Origin: Marinomonas sp. CT5
Lineage (GTDB): Bacteria > Pseudomonadota > Gammaproteobacteria > Pseudomonadales > Marinomonadaceae
Length of the DNA: 64,000 bases
Reading direction: 5' to 3'
NCBI RefSeq assembly: GCF_018336975.1
Contig: NZ_CP025572.1
Location: 1,970,495-2,034,494, forward strand
A program made the position numbers and the translations under genes. This document shows, one piece after another, positions 1 through 9,446 of this stretch (position 1 is the stretch's first letter; every line of letters begins with the position of its first letter). The notes beneath the pieces were generated by a model, which was not told the origin of the DNA, searched no databases, and saw nothing but the letters and a program-made list of their open reading frames with translations.

Positions 1-581
1 ACCGTGGCATTGTTTTTCAGCAATACTCCGTCTTTCCCCATATGACGGTGTTGGAAAACGTGATCGCGGCGAAAGGCTTTCAAAAATCCTCCATCACTGG
101 CTATTTGTTTGGCAAAGAGAAAAAAGCGGCCAAGCAAGAAGCGACAGACATGCTAGAACAAGTGGGACTAGGTCATGCTTTGCATCGCTATCCACACGAA
201 TTATCGGGTGGTATGAAGCAGCGTCTTGCCATTGCCCAAGCGGTCATTTGCAAACCACGAATTTTGCTGCTGGATGAACCTTTTGGCGCACTGGACCCCG
301 GTATTCGTGCCGATATGCATTCCTTGGTGTTGGACCTATGGCGCAAGCATAAATTGACCATATTCATGGTCACGCATGACTTAAAAGAAGGTTTCTATCT
401 AGGAACTCGTTTATGGGTGTTCGACAAACTTCGTCACGACCCGCATTCCCCAAATGCTTATGGCGCCTCTATTACCTATGACTTACCTGTTGGTCATATG
501 CCTGAGCCACTTTTTGAAGAAATAGATCAACGTATTCGCCCTCTAAATCAGGGAGAGAAAACGCAGGAGCAATCAGTATGA
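1..581 (+). CDS. ABC transporter ATP-binding protein (5' truncated by window edge)
   Basis: Nitrate/sulfonate/taurine-type ABC ATPase energising uptake of a small nitrogen compound across the inner membrane. The reading frame is open from base 3, upstream of the first ATG at 42, and encodes the Q-loop region (VFQQYS), so the N-terminus with Walker A lies outside the window. Visible are the signature LSGGMKQR, Walker B LLLDEPFGALD and the H-loop VTHDLKEGF. The stop overlaps the next start by 4 nt (ATGA), indicating one operon with the DUF1989 genes, carboxylase and allophanate hydrolase. From this context the substrate is probably guanidine (or urea); the permease and binding protein would lie upstream. 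Confidence 0.9.
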   Translation, partial: RGIVFQQYSVFPHMTVLENVIAAKGFQKSSITGYLFGKEKKAAKQEATDMLEQVGLGHALHRYPHELSGGMKQRLAIAQAVICKPRILLLDEPFGALDPGIRADMHSLVLDLWRKHKLTIFMVTHDLKEGFYLGTRLWVFDKLRHDPHSPNAYGASITYDLPVGHMPEPLFEEIDQRIRPLNQGEKTQEQSV

Positions 582-1294
582 ATAAATATGAAACCATCAT
601 TCCAGCCGCCAGTCATTGGTCATTGCGCGTACGTCGCGGAATGCAAATGACCCTGACGGATATTGAAGGCGATGCCAATGTCGGCATGGTGTTTTATAAC
701 CCAGAAAACCTTTTGGAGCGTTACAACGCACCCGATACGCTAAAAGGTCAACACACTTTTAAACTCACCAAAGGTCATTGTTTGTATTCCGATATGGGGC
801 GCATATTTGCTTCCATCATTGAAGACACCGTTGGCTGGCACGAGACGGTCAATGGTAATAGCCATGCTTCACACATCGAGTCAAAGTGGGGGAAACGTGA
901 CTATCAAAATGATCGCAATGATTGGATGCAAAATGGTCACGATGCCATGTTGGTGGAAATGGCCAAATACGGTCTAACCAAAGCCGATATTGCTGCGAAT
1001 TTAAACTTGTTTAGTCGAGTTAGCACAGACAGTGAAGGTGTTATGTCATTGGTCAAAGGCAACAGTCCGGCAGGCTCTAGTATTACTTTGCGTTTTGAAA
1101 TGGACACCTTAGTGATGCTGCATACCTGCCCACACCCATTAAGCACAGCAAGCCAATACCCGAAAAAACCGATCTCCATTCTGCTGGAAAAAGCTGAACC
1201 TGTAGCAGACGACGACCTTTGCAAAATGTCGCGCCCAGAAAATCAGCGAGGCTTTGCTAATAATGCACTTTACTACTTTGGCGCGGAGGCCTAA
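578..1294 (+). CDS. DUF1989 protein, urea carboxylase-associated protein 1; probable carboxyguanidine deiminase subunit
   Basis: 238 residues, DUF1989 family, historically called urea carboxylase-associated protein 1 (UAAP1). Family knowledge: paired DUF1989 proteins beside such carboxylases form a carboxyguanidine deiminase (CgdAB) converting carboxyguanidine to allophanate and ammonia. Typical features are the N-terminal segment [30 protein letters not shown] and conserved Cys/His such as HTCPHPLS near residue 185. The start overlaps the stop of the ATPase gene (4 nt) and the next gene begins 2 nt after its stop, so the pair is translationally coupled. The guanidine assignment is inference from the family and from the riboswitch downstream. 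Confidence 0.85.
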   Translation: MNKYETIIPAASHWSLRVRRGMQMTLTDIEGDANVGMVFYNPENLLERYNAPDTLKGQHTFKLTKGHCLYSDMGRIFASIIEDTVGWHETVNGNSHASHIESKWGKRDYQNDRNDWMQNGHDAMLVEMAKYGLTKADIAANLNLFSRVSTDSEGVMSLVKGNSPAGSSITLRFEMDTLVMLHTCPHPLSTASQYPKKPISILLEKAEPVADDDLCKMSRPENQRGFANNALYYFGAEA

Positions 1295-1296
1295 TC

Positions 1297-1938
1297 ATGA
1301 TTAAAGAGAGCCAATTAACCCCAGAAAGCGCGAACACGACTTACCATATTGATGCAGGTGATTACTTTATTGGCGTAGTGAAAGCGGGCAGTACATTTCG
1401 ACTAGTCGACCTTGAAGGCAACCAAGCCGCAGATACCTTGTTCTACAATGCCAATGATCCGGCTGAGCGATACAGCGTAACGGATACCATTCGTGAGCAA
1501 GGCAAGGTGTATTTGACGGCTGGATCAGAGCTTCGTTCTAACGAGAACAATGTGATGATTGAGATTGTCGCTGATACTTGTGGTCGCCACGATACCTTGG
1601 GCGGCGCCTGTGCGACGGAAAGTAATACGGTGCGTTACGACTTAGAAAAACGTTGCATGCATGCTTGTCGAGACAGCTGGATGCTTGCGATTGCCGAAAA
1701 CCCAGAGTTTGGTTTGTCCAAGCGCGATATTAGTCACAACATCAACTTCTTTATGAATGTACCGGTGACTGAAGCGGGTGGCTTGACCTTTGAAGATGGT
1801 ATTTCAGCGCCTGGTAAATACGTTGAGATGGTGGCAAAAATGGACATCATCGTATTGATTTCGAATTGTCCTCAATTAAACAACCCTTGCAACGGCTACA
1901 ACCCGACGCCTGTCGATATGCTGGTTTGGAACGCCTAA
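1297..1938 (+). CDS. DUF1989 protein, urea carboxylase-associated protein 2; probable carboxyguanidine deiminase subunit
   Basis: 213 residues, paralogous to the preceding gene (both carry a D-x-EGN/D-x-A core followed by Y-N and ERY motifs). It is the UAAP2 partner expected to form a hetero-oligomer acting on carboxyguanidine. Conserved Cys/His residues are seen in [13 protein letters not shown] and [18 protein letters not shown]. The gene starts 2 nt after the preceding stop. It is followed by 109 bases holding the guanidine-II-type riboswitch and then the carboxylase gene, so the later part of the operon has its own post-transcriptional control. Confidence 0.85.
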   Translation: MIKESQLTPESANTTYHIDAGDYFIGVVKAGSTFRLVDLEGNQAADTLFYNANDPAERYSVTDTIREQGKVYLTAGSELRSNENNVMIEIVADTCGRHDTLGGACATESNTVRYDLEKRCMHACRDSWMLAIAENPEFGLSKRDISHNINFFMNVPVTEAGGLTFEDGISAPGKYVEMVAKMDIIVLISNCPQLNNPCNGYNPTPVDMLVWNA

Positions 1939-1990
1939 CTGAGTCGTCTTATAAGGTTTTTTTAAACAAGTAATTAGTCTCATTTTAACG

Positions 1991-2034
1991 CAGTGGACGA
2001 CCACTGTTGTTTATCTCGCTCCGGGACGGCCCGG
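1991..2034 (+). ncRNA. Guanidine-II (mini-ykkC) riboswitch
   Basis: Two perfect hairpins lie in tandem. Hairpin 1 has arm CAGTGG (1991-1996), loop ACGA and arm CCACTG (2001-2006). Hairpin 2 has arm CCGGG (2021-2025), loop ACGG and arm CCCGG (2030-2034). The linker is 14 nt. Two stem-loops each closed by an ACGR tetraloop just upstream of a start codon are the defining consensus of guanidine-II riboswitches. The candidate Shine-Dalgarno AAGG (2037-2040) begins 3 nt after hairpin 2 and the ATG is at 2048, which fits control of translation initiation. The structural match is seen directly; ligand binding is inferred. Confidence 0.88.
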
Positions 2035-2047
2035 CCAAGGTTGAACC

Positions 2048-5000
2048 ATGTTTAACAAGGTATTAATTGCCAACCGTGGCGCCATCGCGACACGAATCAT
2101 TCGAACGCTCAATAAAATGAATATTGCCTCTGTTGCGGTATACGCTGAGTCGGATGCCAAAAGCTTGCATGTTAAGCGTGCAGATGAAGCTTTCTCCTTA
2201 GGCGAAGGCAACGCCACTGAAACCTATCTGGATATGGATAAAATCCTCAATATTGCCAAGCAGTGTGGTGCTCAGGCGATCCACCCCGGCTATGGTTTTT
2301 TGAGTGAAAACTCGACTTTTGTGCGTCGCTGTGAAGAAGAAGGTATCGCTTTTATTGGACCTACGGCTGAACAAATGATTGAGTTTGGCCTCAAGCACAG
2401 AGCGCGTGAATTAGCCGAAAAAGCCAATGTGCCGCTTTCTCCTGGTTCTGAACTACTGACCGATTTAGAGACAGCCTGCCAAACCGCCGATGGGGTTGGC
2501 TATCCTGTGATGTTAAAAAGTACCGCCGGTGGTGGCGGTATTGGTATGCACTTATGTCATAACGAAAAAGACTTACGAGAAAGCTTTGATTCCGTGCGCC
2601 GTTTAGGCGCCAACAACTTTGCTGACGATGGTGTTTTTTTAGAGAAGTTCATTGCTCGCGCCCGTCACATTGAAGTACAGATCTTTGCCGATGGTAAAGG
2701 TGGGGCATTGGCACTAGGAGAGCGTGATTGCTCTAGTCAACGCCGTAACCAAAAAGTGGTTGAAGAATGTCCCGCGCCAAACCTGACGGATGAGGTACGT
2801 AAGCAGCTGCATCGAACCGCAGAATTATTATTGTCATCGGTTCAGTATCGTAACGCTGGAACGGTCGAATTTATCTATGATATGGACACAGATAAATTCT
2901 ATTTCCTTGAAGTCAATACCCGTTTGCAGGTTGAGCACGGCGTGACGGAAATGGTCTACGCCGTGGACCTTGTAGAATGGATGATTCGTCTGGCTGCTGG
3001 CGAAGACCTTGCACTAGAAGAGAAACGTGCTTCGCTTAAAGCTCATGGACATGCGGTACAAGTGCGTTTGTATGCGGAAGATCCTTATAAAGATTTTCAG
3101 CCTTGTGCTGGCTTATTGAGTCAGGTGGCTTGGCCAGAAGAGGAAAAAAATGCCGCTGTTCGTATCGACTCTTGGATCGAAACGGGCATTGACGTCTCGC
3201 CTTACTTTGATCCTATGCTCGCCAAAGTCATCGTCCATCAAGAAGATCGCGATGCGGCCTTTGCTAAACTCAAAACAACACTGGAAAATTGCGTTTTATA
3301 TGGCACAGAAACCAATTTAGATTATCTCAAGCACTTGGTTGTTGATCCTCTGTTGCTGCGCGGAGAAGTGAGCACTCGTTACCTCAATTCGTTTGTCTAT
3401 CAACCGAAGCGCATTGATGTGTTAAGTGGCGGCACTCAAACCACTCTGCAAGATTTTCCTGGTCGTCAACATCATTGGAATGTTGGCGTACCGCCTTCTG
3501 GCCCATTCGATAATTACCATTTCCGCTTAGCGAATCGCTTGCTTAATAATCCGGATTCGGCGGCGGCTATGGAAATTACTCTGCAAGGCCCCAGCTTAAA
3601 ATTCAGCTTTGAAACCTGTCTTGTGGTTTGTGGCGCCGTGATTGATGCGAAAATTGATGGGCAAGCCATCGAGCAAAATACTGTGGTCACCATACAAGCA
3701 GGCGAAACATTGACCTTGGGGCGAATCAAAGAGCAGGGCGCACGAGCGTATTTAGCCGTGGCGGGTGGTTTCGATTGTCCTGATTATTTGGGCTCGAAAT
3801 CCACCTTCACCTTGGGGCAGTTTGGTGGTCACAATGGTCGAGCGATTCAAACGGGTGATGTCTTGCATGTGCTTGAGGCAGACGCGACTCAATTAAGCGG
3901 TTTGTCTTCTAAGCCAGTCCCTAAGGTACTTTTCGCGCAGATGGATCACACGGTAGAACTACGCGTGATTTACGGCCCACATGGTTCTCCTGATTTTTTT
4001 ACCCCAGAAGACATTGATATGTTTTTTGGTACAGAGTGGGAAATTCATTATAACTCCAGTCGAACGGGTGTTCGTTTAATTGGGCCTAAACCCAAATGGG
4101 CGCGTAACGATGGTGGTGAGGCCGGTTTGCATCCGTCAAATATTCACGATAACGCTTACGCCTTTGGTAGTGTGGATTTCACTGGGGATATGCCGGTTAT
4201 TTTGGGGCCAGATGGCCCATCTCTTGGTGGTTTTGTGTGTCCTGCCACTGTCATTACGGCCGATTTATGGAAGCTAGGGCAATTGAGAGCGGGCGATAAA
4301 ATCCGTTTTATTCCTGTGACCTTGGAAGACGCCGTGGCGTTAGAAGCGGCGCAAAATAAAGGCTTGGCTAATCTAACGGCATTTGAACAAGCTGTTCCAA
4401 CTTGTGAGTTTTCTTGTGAAGAGAAGACGCCGATTTTGAAAACCTTACCAGCCGAGCGTTTTGGCGATGAAATTGTTTATCGTGCCGCGGGCGATCATTT
4501 CTTGCTGGTGGAATATGGCGAGCAAATGTTAGATATCCGCTTACGTTTCCGCGCTCATGCCTTAATGCAATGGTTAGAGAAAAATCCATTAAAAGGCATG
4601 CGCGAACTGACGCCGGGTATTCGCTCTTTGCAAATTCACTATGACAGCCAGCAATTGAGCTACACCGATTTATTAGATCATTTGGAATCGGCTGAGCAAG
4701 CCTTGAGCAGTCAGCTTGATGAACTGACCGTGCCATCTAGAACGGTATATTTGCCATTGTCTTGGGATGATAAGGCTTGCCAAGAAGCCATCGACAAATA
4801 CGCGCAATCAGTGCGTTCTAATGCCCCTTGGTGTCCAAGTAACCTAGAGTTTATCCGTCGTATTAATGGTTTAGACAGCATTAATGATGTGAAAGACATA
4901 CTGTTCAGTGCCAGTTATTTGGTGATGGGCTTGGGGGATGTGTACCTTGGTGCACCCGTTGCGACCCCAGTCGACCCTAGGCACCGTTTGGTGACAACTA

Positions 5001-5674
5001 AGTACAACCCTGCTCGTACATGGACAGCAGAGAACTCTGTCGGTATTGGGGGCTCTTATCTTTGTGTGTACGGCATGGAAGGCCCTGGCGGTTATCAGTT
5101 TGTTGGTCGAACACTGCAAATGTGGAATCGCTATCGTCAAACAAGCGCGTTTACCAAGCCCTGGTTGTTGCGCTTCTTTGATCAGATTCGTTTCTATGAA
5201 GTGAGTCACGAAGAGCTGGATCAAATCCGTAAAGACTTCCCCCACGATAACTATAGTATTCGCATTGAAGAGAGCACCTTTTCTTTGGCTGACTACCAGA
5301 GCTTTATTGCTGAAAACCAAACCAGCATTGATGAATTTAAACAAGTGCGCAATCACGCTTTTGAGGCCGAGCTAGCCCGCTGGCATGCCAATGGTCAATT
5401 CCATTTCGATACCGACGAAGCGGAGGCGGTCGTAACCGACATCACTTGGAGCGAAGACGCTACCGTGGTGGATAGCCCAGTGTCTGGCAGTGTTTGGCAA
5501 ACCCAAGTGAAAGAAGGCGACCAAGTGCAAGCGGGGCAGTTATTGCTCATTTTGGAATCCATGAAGATGGAAATTCCTATCTATGCTCCCGCCGCAGGCG
5601 TGGTATCGGATTTGTTACTAAAAGACGGTAGCCGCGTTAATGCAGGGCAGGCAATTGTTGTTCTTGAAGATTAG
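2048..5674 (+). CDS. Urea carboxylase family protein; probable guanidine carboxylase (biotin-dependent)
   Basis: 1208 residues, full length for the family. Biotin- and ATP-dependent carboxylation of guanidine or urea. Order of domains: biotin carboxylase with ATP-grasp (about 1-450, glycine-rich TAGGGGIGMH near 160), KipA/KipI-like carboxyltransferase halves (about 455-1060, including GIGGSYLCVYGMEGPGGYQ), and a C-terminal biotinyl domain with ESMKM whose acceptor lysine is about K1173. Start ATG at 2048 follows AAGG and the riboswitch. Enzymes linked to guanidine riboswitches prefer guanidine over urea, so guanidine carboxylase is the better name here; sequence alone cannot exclude urea. The next gene starts 23 nt downstream. 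Confidence 0.93.
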   Translation: MFNKVLIANRGAIATRIIRTLNKMNIASVAVYAESDAKSLHVKRADEAFSLGEGNATETYLDMDKILNIAKQCGAQAIHPGYGFLSENSTFVRRCEEEGIAFIGPTAEQMIEFGLKHRARELAEKANVPLSPGSELLTDLETACQTADGVGYPVMLKSTAGGGGIGMHLCHNEKDLRESFDSVRRLGANNFADDGVFLEKFIARARHIEVQIFADGKGGALALGERDCSSQRRNQKVVEECPAPNLTDEVRKQLHRTAELLLSSVQYRNAGTVEFIYDMDTDKFYFLEVNTRLQVEHGVTEMVYAVDLVEWMIRLAAGEDLALEEKRASLKAHGHAVQVRLYAEDPYKDFQPCAGLLSQVAWPEEEKNAAVRIDSWIETGIDVSPYFDPMLAKVIVHQEDRDAAFAKLKTTLENCVLYGTETNLDYLKHLVVDPLLLRGEVSTRYLNSFVYQPKRIDVLSGGTQTTLQDFPGRQHHWNVGVPPSGPFDNYHFRLANRLLNNPDSAAAMEITLQGPSLKFSFETCLVVCGAVIDAKIDGQAIEQNTVVTIQAGETLTLGRIKEQGARAYLAVAGGFDCPDYLGSKSTFTLGQFGGHNGRAIQTGDVLHVLEADATQLSGLSSKPVPKVLFAQMDHTVELRVIYGPHGSPDFFTPEDIDMFFGTEWEIHYNSSRTGVRLIGPKPKWARNDGGEAGLHPSNIHDNAYAFGSVDFTGDMPVILGPDGPSLGGFVCPATVITADLWKLGQLRAGDKIRFIPVTLEDAVALEAAQNKGLANLTAFEQAVPTCEFSCEEKTPILKTLPAERFGDEIVYRAAGDHFLLVEYGEQMLDIRLRFRAHALMQWLEKNPLKGMRELTPGIRSLQIHYDSQQLSYTDLLDHLESAEQALSSQLDELTVPSRTVYLPLSWDDKACQEAIDKYAQSVRSNAPWCPSNLEFIRRINGLDSINDVKDILFSASYLVMGLGDVYLGAPVATPVDPRHRLVTTKYNPARTWTAENSVGIGGSYLCVYGMEGPGGYQFVGRTLQMWNRYRQTSAFTKPWLLRFFDQIRFYEVSHEELDQIRKDFPHDNYSIRIEESTFSLADYQSFIAENQTSIDEFKQVRNHAFEAELARWHANGQFHFDTDEAEAVVTDITWSEDATVVDSPVSGSVWQTQVKEGDQVQAGQLLLILESMKMEIPIYAPAAGVVSDLLLKDGSRVNAGQAIVVLED

Positions 5675-5697
5675 CACAGAGGATTGAGGAAGAAGTT

Positions 5698-7527
5698 ATG
5701 GGCATGCAACTAGAAGCACAAAACGGTTTAGATATGGGGTTCGCTGCACTGCGCAGCGCTTATCTGTCAGGGACTAGCACACCAGAAAGTGTCATGGCGG
5801 ACATTCGTGAACGGGCGGCGGATTATAAAGATCATAATATTTGGATTCACCTATTAACAGAAGCGGAACAAGCCGTTTGGTTAGACGCCTTGAAAGACAA
5901 AGACATGGAGACTCACCCTCTGTGGGGGATTCCATTTGCGATTAAAGACAATATTGATCTTGCGGGTATTCCAACGACAGCAGGTTGTGATGCCTTTGCT
6001 TATAAGCCAGAAGTCTCGGCTCAGGTGGTTCAGCAGTTAATTGATGCGGGGGCCATTCCCGTTGGTAAAACCAATTTAGATCAATTTGCGACCGGTCTAA
6101 ATGGTACACGTTCGCCTTATGGTGCTTGTCATAACTCGTTTAATTACGACTACATCAGTGGTGGTTCTAGTTCGGGGTCGGCGGTGGCGGTAGCGCTTGG
6201 CTTAGCCAGCTTCAGCTTAGGGACAGACACGGCCGGTTCTGGACGTGTTCCGGCTTGCTTCAATAATTTGGTAGGCGTGAAACCGAGTATTGGTTTGCTA
6301 TCGGCAACTGGGTTAGTGCCAGCCTGCCGTAGTCTAGATTGCATCACTATTTTTGCCTACAACACAGACGATGCCAATACTGCCTTGGCGGCGGCGGAAG
6401 GCTTTGATGCGCGCGATGGCTACAGTCGAGCGAACCCATTTGATAATCAAGCTCGTCACTATGGCTTGCGTACCGGTGAGTTAACGGTTGGGGTGATTCC
6501 AGCTCACCAGTTGCAATTTTTTGGTGATGAAAGTTATGAAAAAGCGTATTTGGAGACATTGGCGTTATTAAAGGATCAGGGTTTTTCGTTTCAAGAAATT
6601 GATTATGCGCCCTTTGATGAAATTGCTAAATTGTTGTACGAAGGTCCTTGGGTGTCTGAACGTTACATTGCTGCTCAACCCTTGATTGACGATAATCCAG
6701 AAGCGATTTTTCCTGTGGTACGAGAAATCATCGCACCTGGTGGCAAACCGCCAGCAACGGCTTTGTTTCAGGCGCAATACCGCATTCGTGATTTGCAACA
6801 AACGTGTATGCAGCAAATGGCCAACGTCGATTGTTTATTAACGCCCACAGCAGGTCGACATTTTACTATTGCAGAAATGTTGGCAGAGCCAATTAAGCGA
6901 AACAGTGAGTTAGGTTACTACACTAATTTCATGAACTTAATTGACTTGGCGTCGATTGCGGTTCCAACCGTGATGACAGATAACGATATGCCGTTTGGTA
7001 TCACACTTGTGGGGCCAACCTTTAGCGATCGTATGTTGATGTCGATTGCCAACCGCATCCAACAGGTTCTTCCTCTGAAAAAAGGCGCTTTGGAAGTGAT
7101 GGCAGCCCCAAGTACCACGTCTCCTGTGGGGAATAATCAATTTATTGATGTGATGGTTTGTGGCGCTCACTTAGCGGGTCAACCGCTTAATTGGCAGCTG
7201 ACTGAACGTGGCGCTCACCTGAAAACCACAACAACCACGGCTTCTACGTATCGCATGTATGCACTGGCTGGTGGTCCACCGCTTCGCCCAGGTTTGGTTC
7301 TTGATAAGGACAAGGGGGATGCCATCGAAGTGGAAGTTTGGTCTGTGCCTGCGCAACACTTCGGTAGTTTTGTTGCTGGTATTCCTGCGCCTCTTGGAAT
7401 CGGTAAAGTAATACTCGCCGACGGAAGCCAAGTGGCAGGCTTTATCTGTGAGCCATATGGTGTTGAAGGTGCGCAAGACATTACCCGCCTAAAAGGCTGG
7501 CGCGCGTATTTAGATTCACTGAAATAA
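5698..7527 (+). CDS. atzF: Allophanate hydrolase
   Basis: 609 residues; amidase-signature enzyme hydrolysing allophanate to ammonia and CO2, the last step of the urea/guanidine carboxylase route. The catalytic Ser-cisSer-Lys triad is visible as K124 (VGKTN), S157 (SGGSSSGSA) and S181 (DTAGSGRVP). The C-terminal 150 or so residues form the extra domain found in complete AtzF/DUR1 proteins, for example MYALAGGPPLRPGLVL. ATG at 5698 is preceded by GAGGAAGAAG. It lies 23 nt after the carboxylase stop and an intrinsic terminator follows, ending the operon. Confidence 0.95.
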   Translation: MGMQLEAQNGLDMGFAALRSAYLSGTSTPESVMADIRERAADYKDHNIWIHLLTEAEQAVWLDALKDKDMETHPLWGIPFAIKDNIDLAGIPTTAGCDAFAYKPEVSAQVVQQLIDAGAIPVGKTNLDQFATGLNGTRSPYGACHNSFNYDYISGGSSSGSAVAVALGLASFSLGTDTAGSGRVPACFNNLVGVKPSIGLLSATGLVPACRSLDCITIFAYNTDDANTALAAAEGFDARDGYSRANPFDNQARHYGLRTGELTVGVIPAHQLQFFGDESYEKAYLETLALLKDQGFSFQEIDYAPFDEIAKLLYEGPWVSERYIAAQPLIDDNPEAIFPVVREIIAPGGKPPATALFQAQYRIRDLQQTCMQQMANVDCLLTPTAGRHFTIAEMLAEPIKRNSELGYYTNFMNLIDLASIAVPTVMTDNDMPFGITLVGPTFSDRMLMSIANRIQQVLPLKKGALEVMAAPSTTSPVGNNQFIDVMVCGAHLAGQPLNWQLTERGAHLKTTTTTASTYRMYALAGGPPLRPGLVLDKDKGDAIEVEVWSVPAQHFGSFVAGIPAPLGIGKVILADGSQVAGFICEPYGVEGAQDITRLKGWRAYLDSLK

Positions 7528-7554
7528 TAAGCTGGTAGATACACAAGTAAACTC

Positions 7555-7589
7555 AAACCACTTCCTTAGAAATAGAGAAGTGGTTTTTT
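7555..7589 (+). terminator. Rho-independent terminator after atzF
   Basis: A 10-bp perfect stem, AAACCACTTC (7555-7564) with GAAGTGGTTT (7577-7586), has a 12-nt loop and runs into T residues. It ends the guanidine operon. Its sequence resembles the terminator at 18314. Confidence 0.9.
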
Positions 7590-7864
7590 GTTTATTAAGC
7601 CAAGTTGCTAATCATTGTTCATGATAAAAAAGCATCTATTTAGGAAAATTATGGGGGAAGTCTTTCAGCGGCGCGAGGTGTATTGAGCTTTTTGAGTTTA
7701 CTGATAAAGTGGATGATACTGTTAGTTATGGGCGCAGTTTTTTACTGTTTTAGCCTTTTTCATTCTAGGAGGAATTTTGTGTATATGGCACAATATTTTA
7801 AGTAAAAATCGCTCATTGTTCACACCCCTTAATACGTCGTTACTGATTAGACTTTGGAGGAAAT

Positions 7865-8350
7865 ATGTCAATGGAATTGAAAGCTTCATCATTAAAAGTA
7901 CAAGCTGTTTTGTCTCAGCATGGACAGGATTTTGTTGTTCAGCAAATGCCAAGTTCAACTCGAACTGCAAAAGATGCAGCTGAGGCTGTTGGTTGTTCTG
8001 TTTCACAGATCGCTAAATCATTAATATTTAAACATGGCGAAACGGGCGAGCCTGTTTTGGTTGTCGCATCAGGCACGAATATGGTTTGTAGCGATAAGGT
8101 CAAACAGGCAACAGGGATTGCATTAGAAAAAGCGGATGCTGCGTTTGTACGAGATAAAGTAGGTTACGCTATTGGTGGTGTTCCTCCTGTTGCGCATAAT
8201 GAGAAACTGACAACTCTTCTAGATAAAGATCTCTACCAATATACAGAGATTTGGGCAGCCGCAGGTACGCCGAACTCTGTATTCAAACTCAATCCACAAT
8301 ACTTAGGTGAGCTAACACAAGGTCAATGGATAGATTTAGCAAAAGTATAA
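7865..8350 (+). CDS. YbaK/EbsC-type aminoacyl-tRNA deacylase
   Basis: 161 residues, YbaK/ProX/EbsC fold. These proteins hydrolyse mischarged aminoacyl-tRNA (for example Cys-tRNAPro or Ala-tRNAPro) in the cytoplasm. Characteristic segments are the QIAKSLIFKH strand with its conserved lysine, DKVKQATG, the GYAIGGVPPVAH turn and WAAAGTPNSVFKL. The start ATG 7865 has a strong GGAGG at 7856-7860. It is a stand-alone gene, with 338 bases before the next gene. Exact tRNA specificity cannot be read from the sequence. Confidence 0.88.
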   Translation: MSMELKASSLKVQAVLSQHGQDFVVQQMPSSTRTAKDAAEAVGCSVSQIAKSLIFKHGETGEPVLVVASGTNMVCSDKVKQATGIALEKADAAFVRDKVGYAIGGVPPVAHNEKLTTLLDKDLYQYTEIWAAAGTPNSVFKLNPQYLGELTQGQWIDLAKV

Positions 8351-8414
8351 GCAGAGGTTTGCTAAAAAAGTGAGGTAGGAATTTCAAATATATGTTTTCG
8401 CATGAATCGTTATG

Positions 8415-8606
8415 ATGGCATTTAAAATATTAAAGTTAATGGACTATCGCCGCTTAAACTTTAGTGTGAGTTACAAGTGATATCGAATTGCTGATTTTCT
8501 GACTTATTATTTTATCGATGCGAATACAGAGTATTCTGTATTTTCTTTAGAATTGAGTAAACATATTACTATTTCACAAATGCAAGGGATTAAGATTGTT
8601 GATTAA
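8415..8606 (+). pseudogene. Possible decayed small gene (in-frame TGA)
   Basis: The 340-base gap between the YbaK and LysE genes has no intact gene. One frame reads from ATG 8415 for 63 codons to TAA 8604-8606 with a single internal TGA at 8478-8480. The second half reads like a protein (ADFLTYYFIDANTEYSVFSL and onward). I do not recognise a family. It may be a remnant with one nonsense mutation or a chance frame; AT-rich sequence makes chance readings plausible. Confidence 0.25.
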
Positions 8607-8690
8607 GTTGATATTTTTCAGTGTCGATAATTCTTTACATATTCCCTAATGAAGTACTGGTTTTTTATTGGATATGTATGGTGGTAAATC

Positions 8691-9326
8691 ATGTTTGGTG
8701 TCAATGATTTTTGGTTATTTGTTGTGTCAGGAATTGCGTTGAATTTAATACCTGGTCCTGACTCTTTATATATCATAGGGCGAAGTGCCAGTCAGGGCTT
8801 TCGAGCAGGTTCATCTGCTGCTTTAGGGATAGGTGCAGGTACCATGGTCCATATTTTGGCTGCCGCTTTTGGTTTGTCTGCAATTTTAGCGACATCTGCA
8901 ATGGCCTTTACAATAATAAAGGTAATTGGTTGTGTATATCTCTTTTATATTGGTTTTTCAATGTTACTTAATAAAGGCAGTAATAGTGCTGAGAAACCTA
9001 TAAATCAAAAAAAGATCTCTTTATTAAAAATATTCTATCAAGGTTTTTTAACTAATGCCCTAAACCCAAAAGTGGCTTTGTTTTTTCTTGCGTTTGTACC
9101 ACAATTTATTTCATATGATACACCAAATAAGGCTCTAGCATTTATATTTTTAGGTCTGGTTTTTAATATTAATGGGATGGTTTGGTGTCATATTTTAGCC
9201 TGGTCTTCATCATCTCTTAGTTTGAAAATAAAACATAACAAGCTCATCGCTAATGTACTCAGCAAGTTGGCTGGTAGCTTGTTTATTGGTTTTGGCATTA
9301 AGTTAGCCATTAGCAAGCAAAGTTAA
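8691..9326 (+). CDS. LysE/RhtB family amino-acid exporter
   Basis: 211 residues with about six hydrophobic segments, an inner-membrane efflux protein of the LysE/RhtB superfamily exporting amino acids or related small molecules. The family hallmark GIALNLIPGPDSLYIIGRS occurs near residue 20 and the mid-loop GFLTNALNPKVALFFLAFVPQF near residues 115-135. Length matches the family. It stands alone on the plus strand in an AT-rich stretch; the substrate cannot be predicted. Confidence 0.9.
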   Translation: MFGVNDFWLFVVSGIALNLIPGPDSLYIIGRSASQGFRAGSSAALGIGAGTMVHILAAAFGLSAILATSAMAFTIIKVIGCVYLFYIGFSMLLNKGSNSAEKPINQKKISLLKIFYQGFLTNALNPKVALFFLAFVPQFISYDTPNKALAFIFLGLVFNINGMVWCHILAWSSSSLSLKIKHNKLIANVLSKLAGSLFIGFGIKLAISKQS

Positions 9327-9446
9327 CTAATAACCATGCAGGGTTGGCCTTACGGTGATAAGTTTTGCCAAAATATCCCCATAGGTTGACTAAGCTGTGA
9401 ACTCGTCAAACGGATTTATCGTACTTAGTACTACATTGGAAAAAAA

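Noticed and set aside
4368..5356. Long minus-strand open frames inside the carboxylase gene
   Set aside because: They are antisense shadows of a conserved gene with no ribosome binding sites or protein-like motifs.
7777..7983. Plus-strand frame of 68 codons overlapping the YbaK start
   Set aside because: It overlaps the well-supported YbaK gene in another frame and has no family resemblance.
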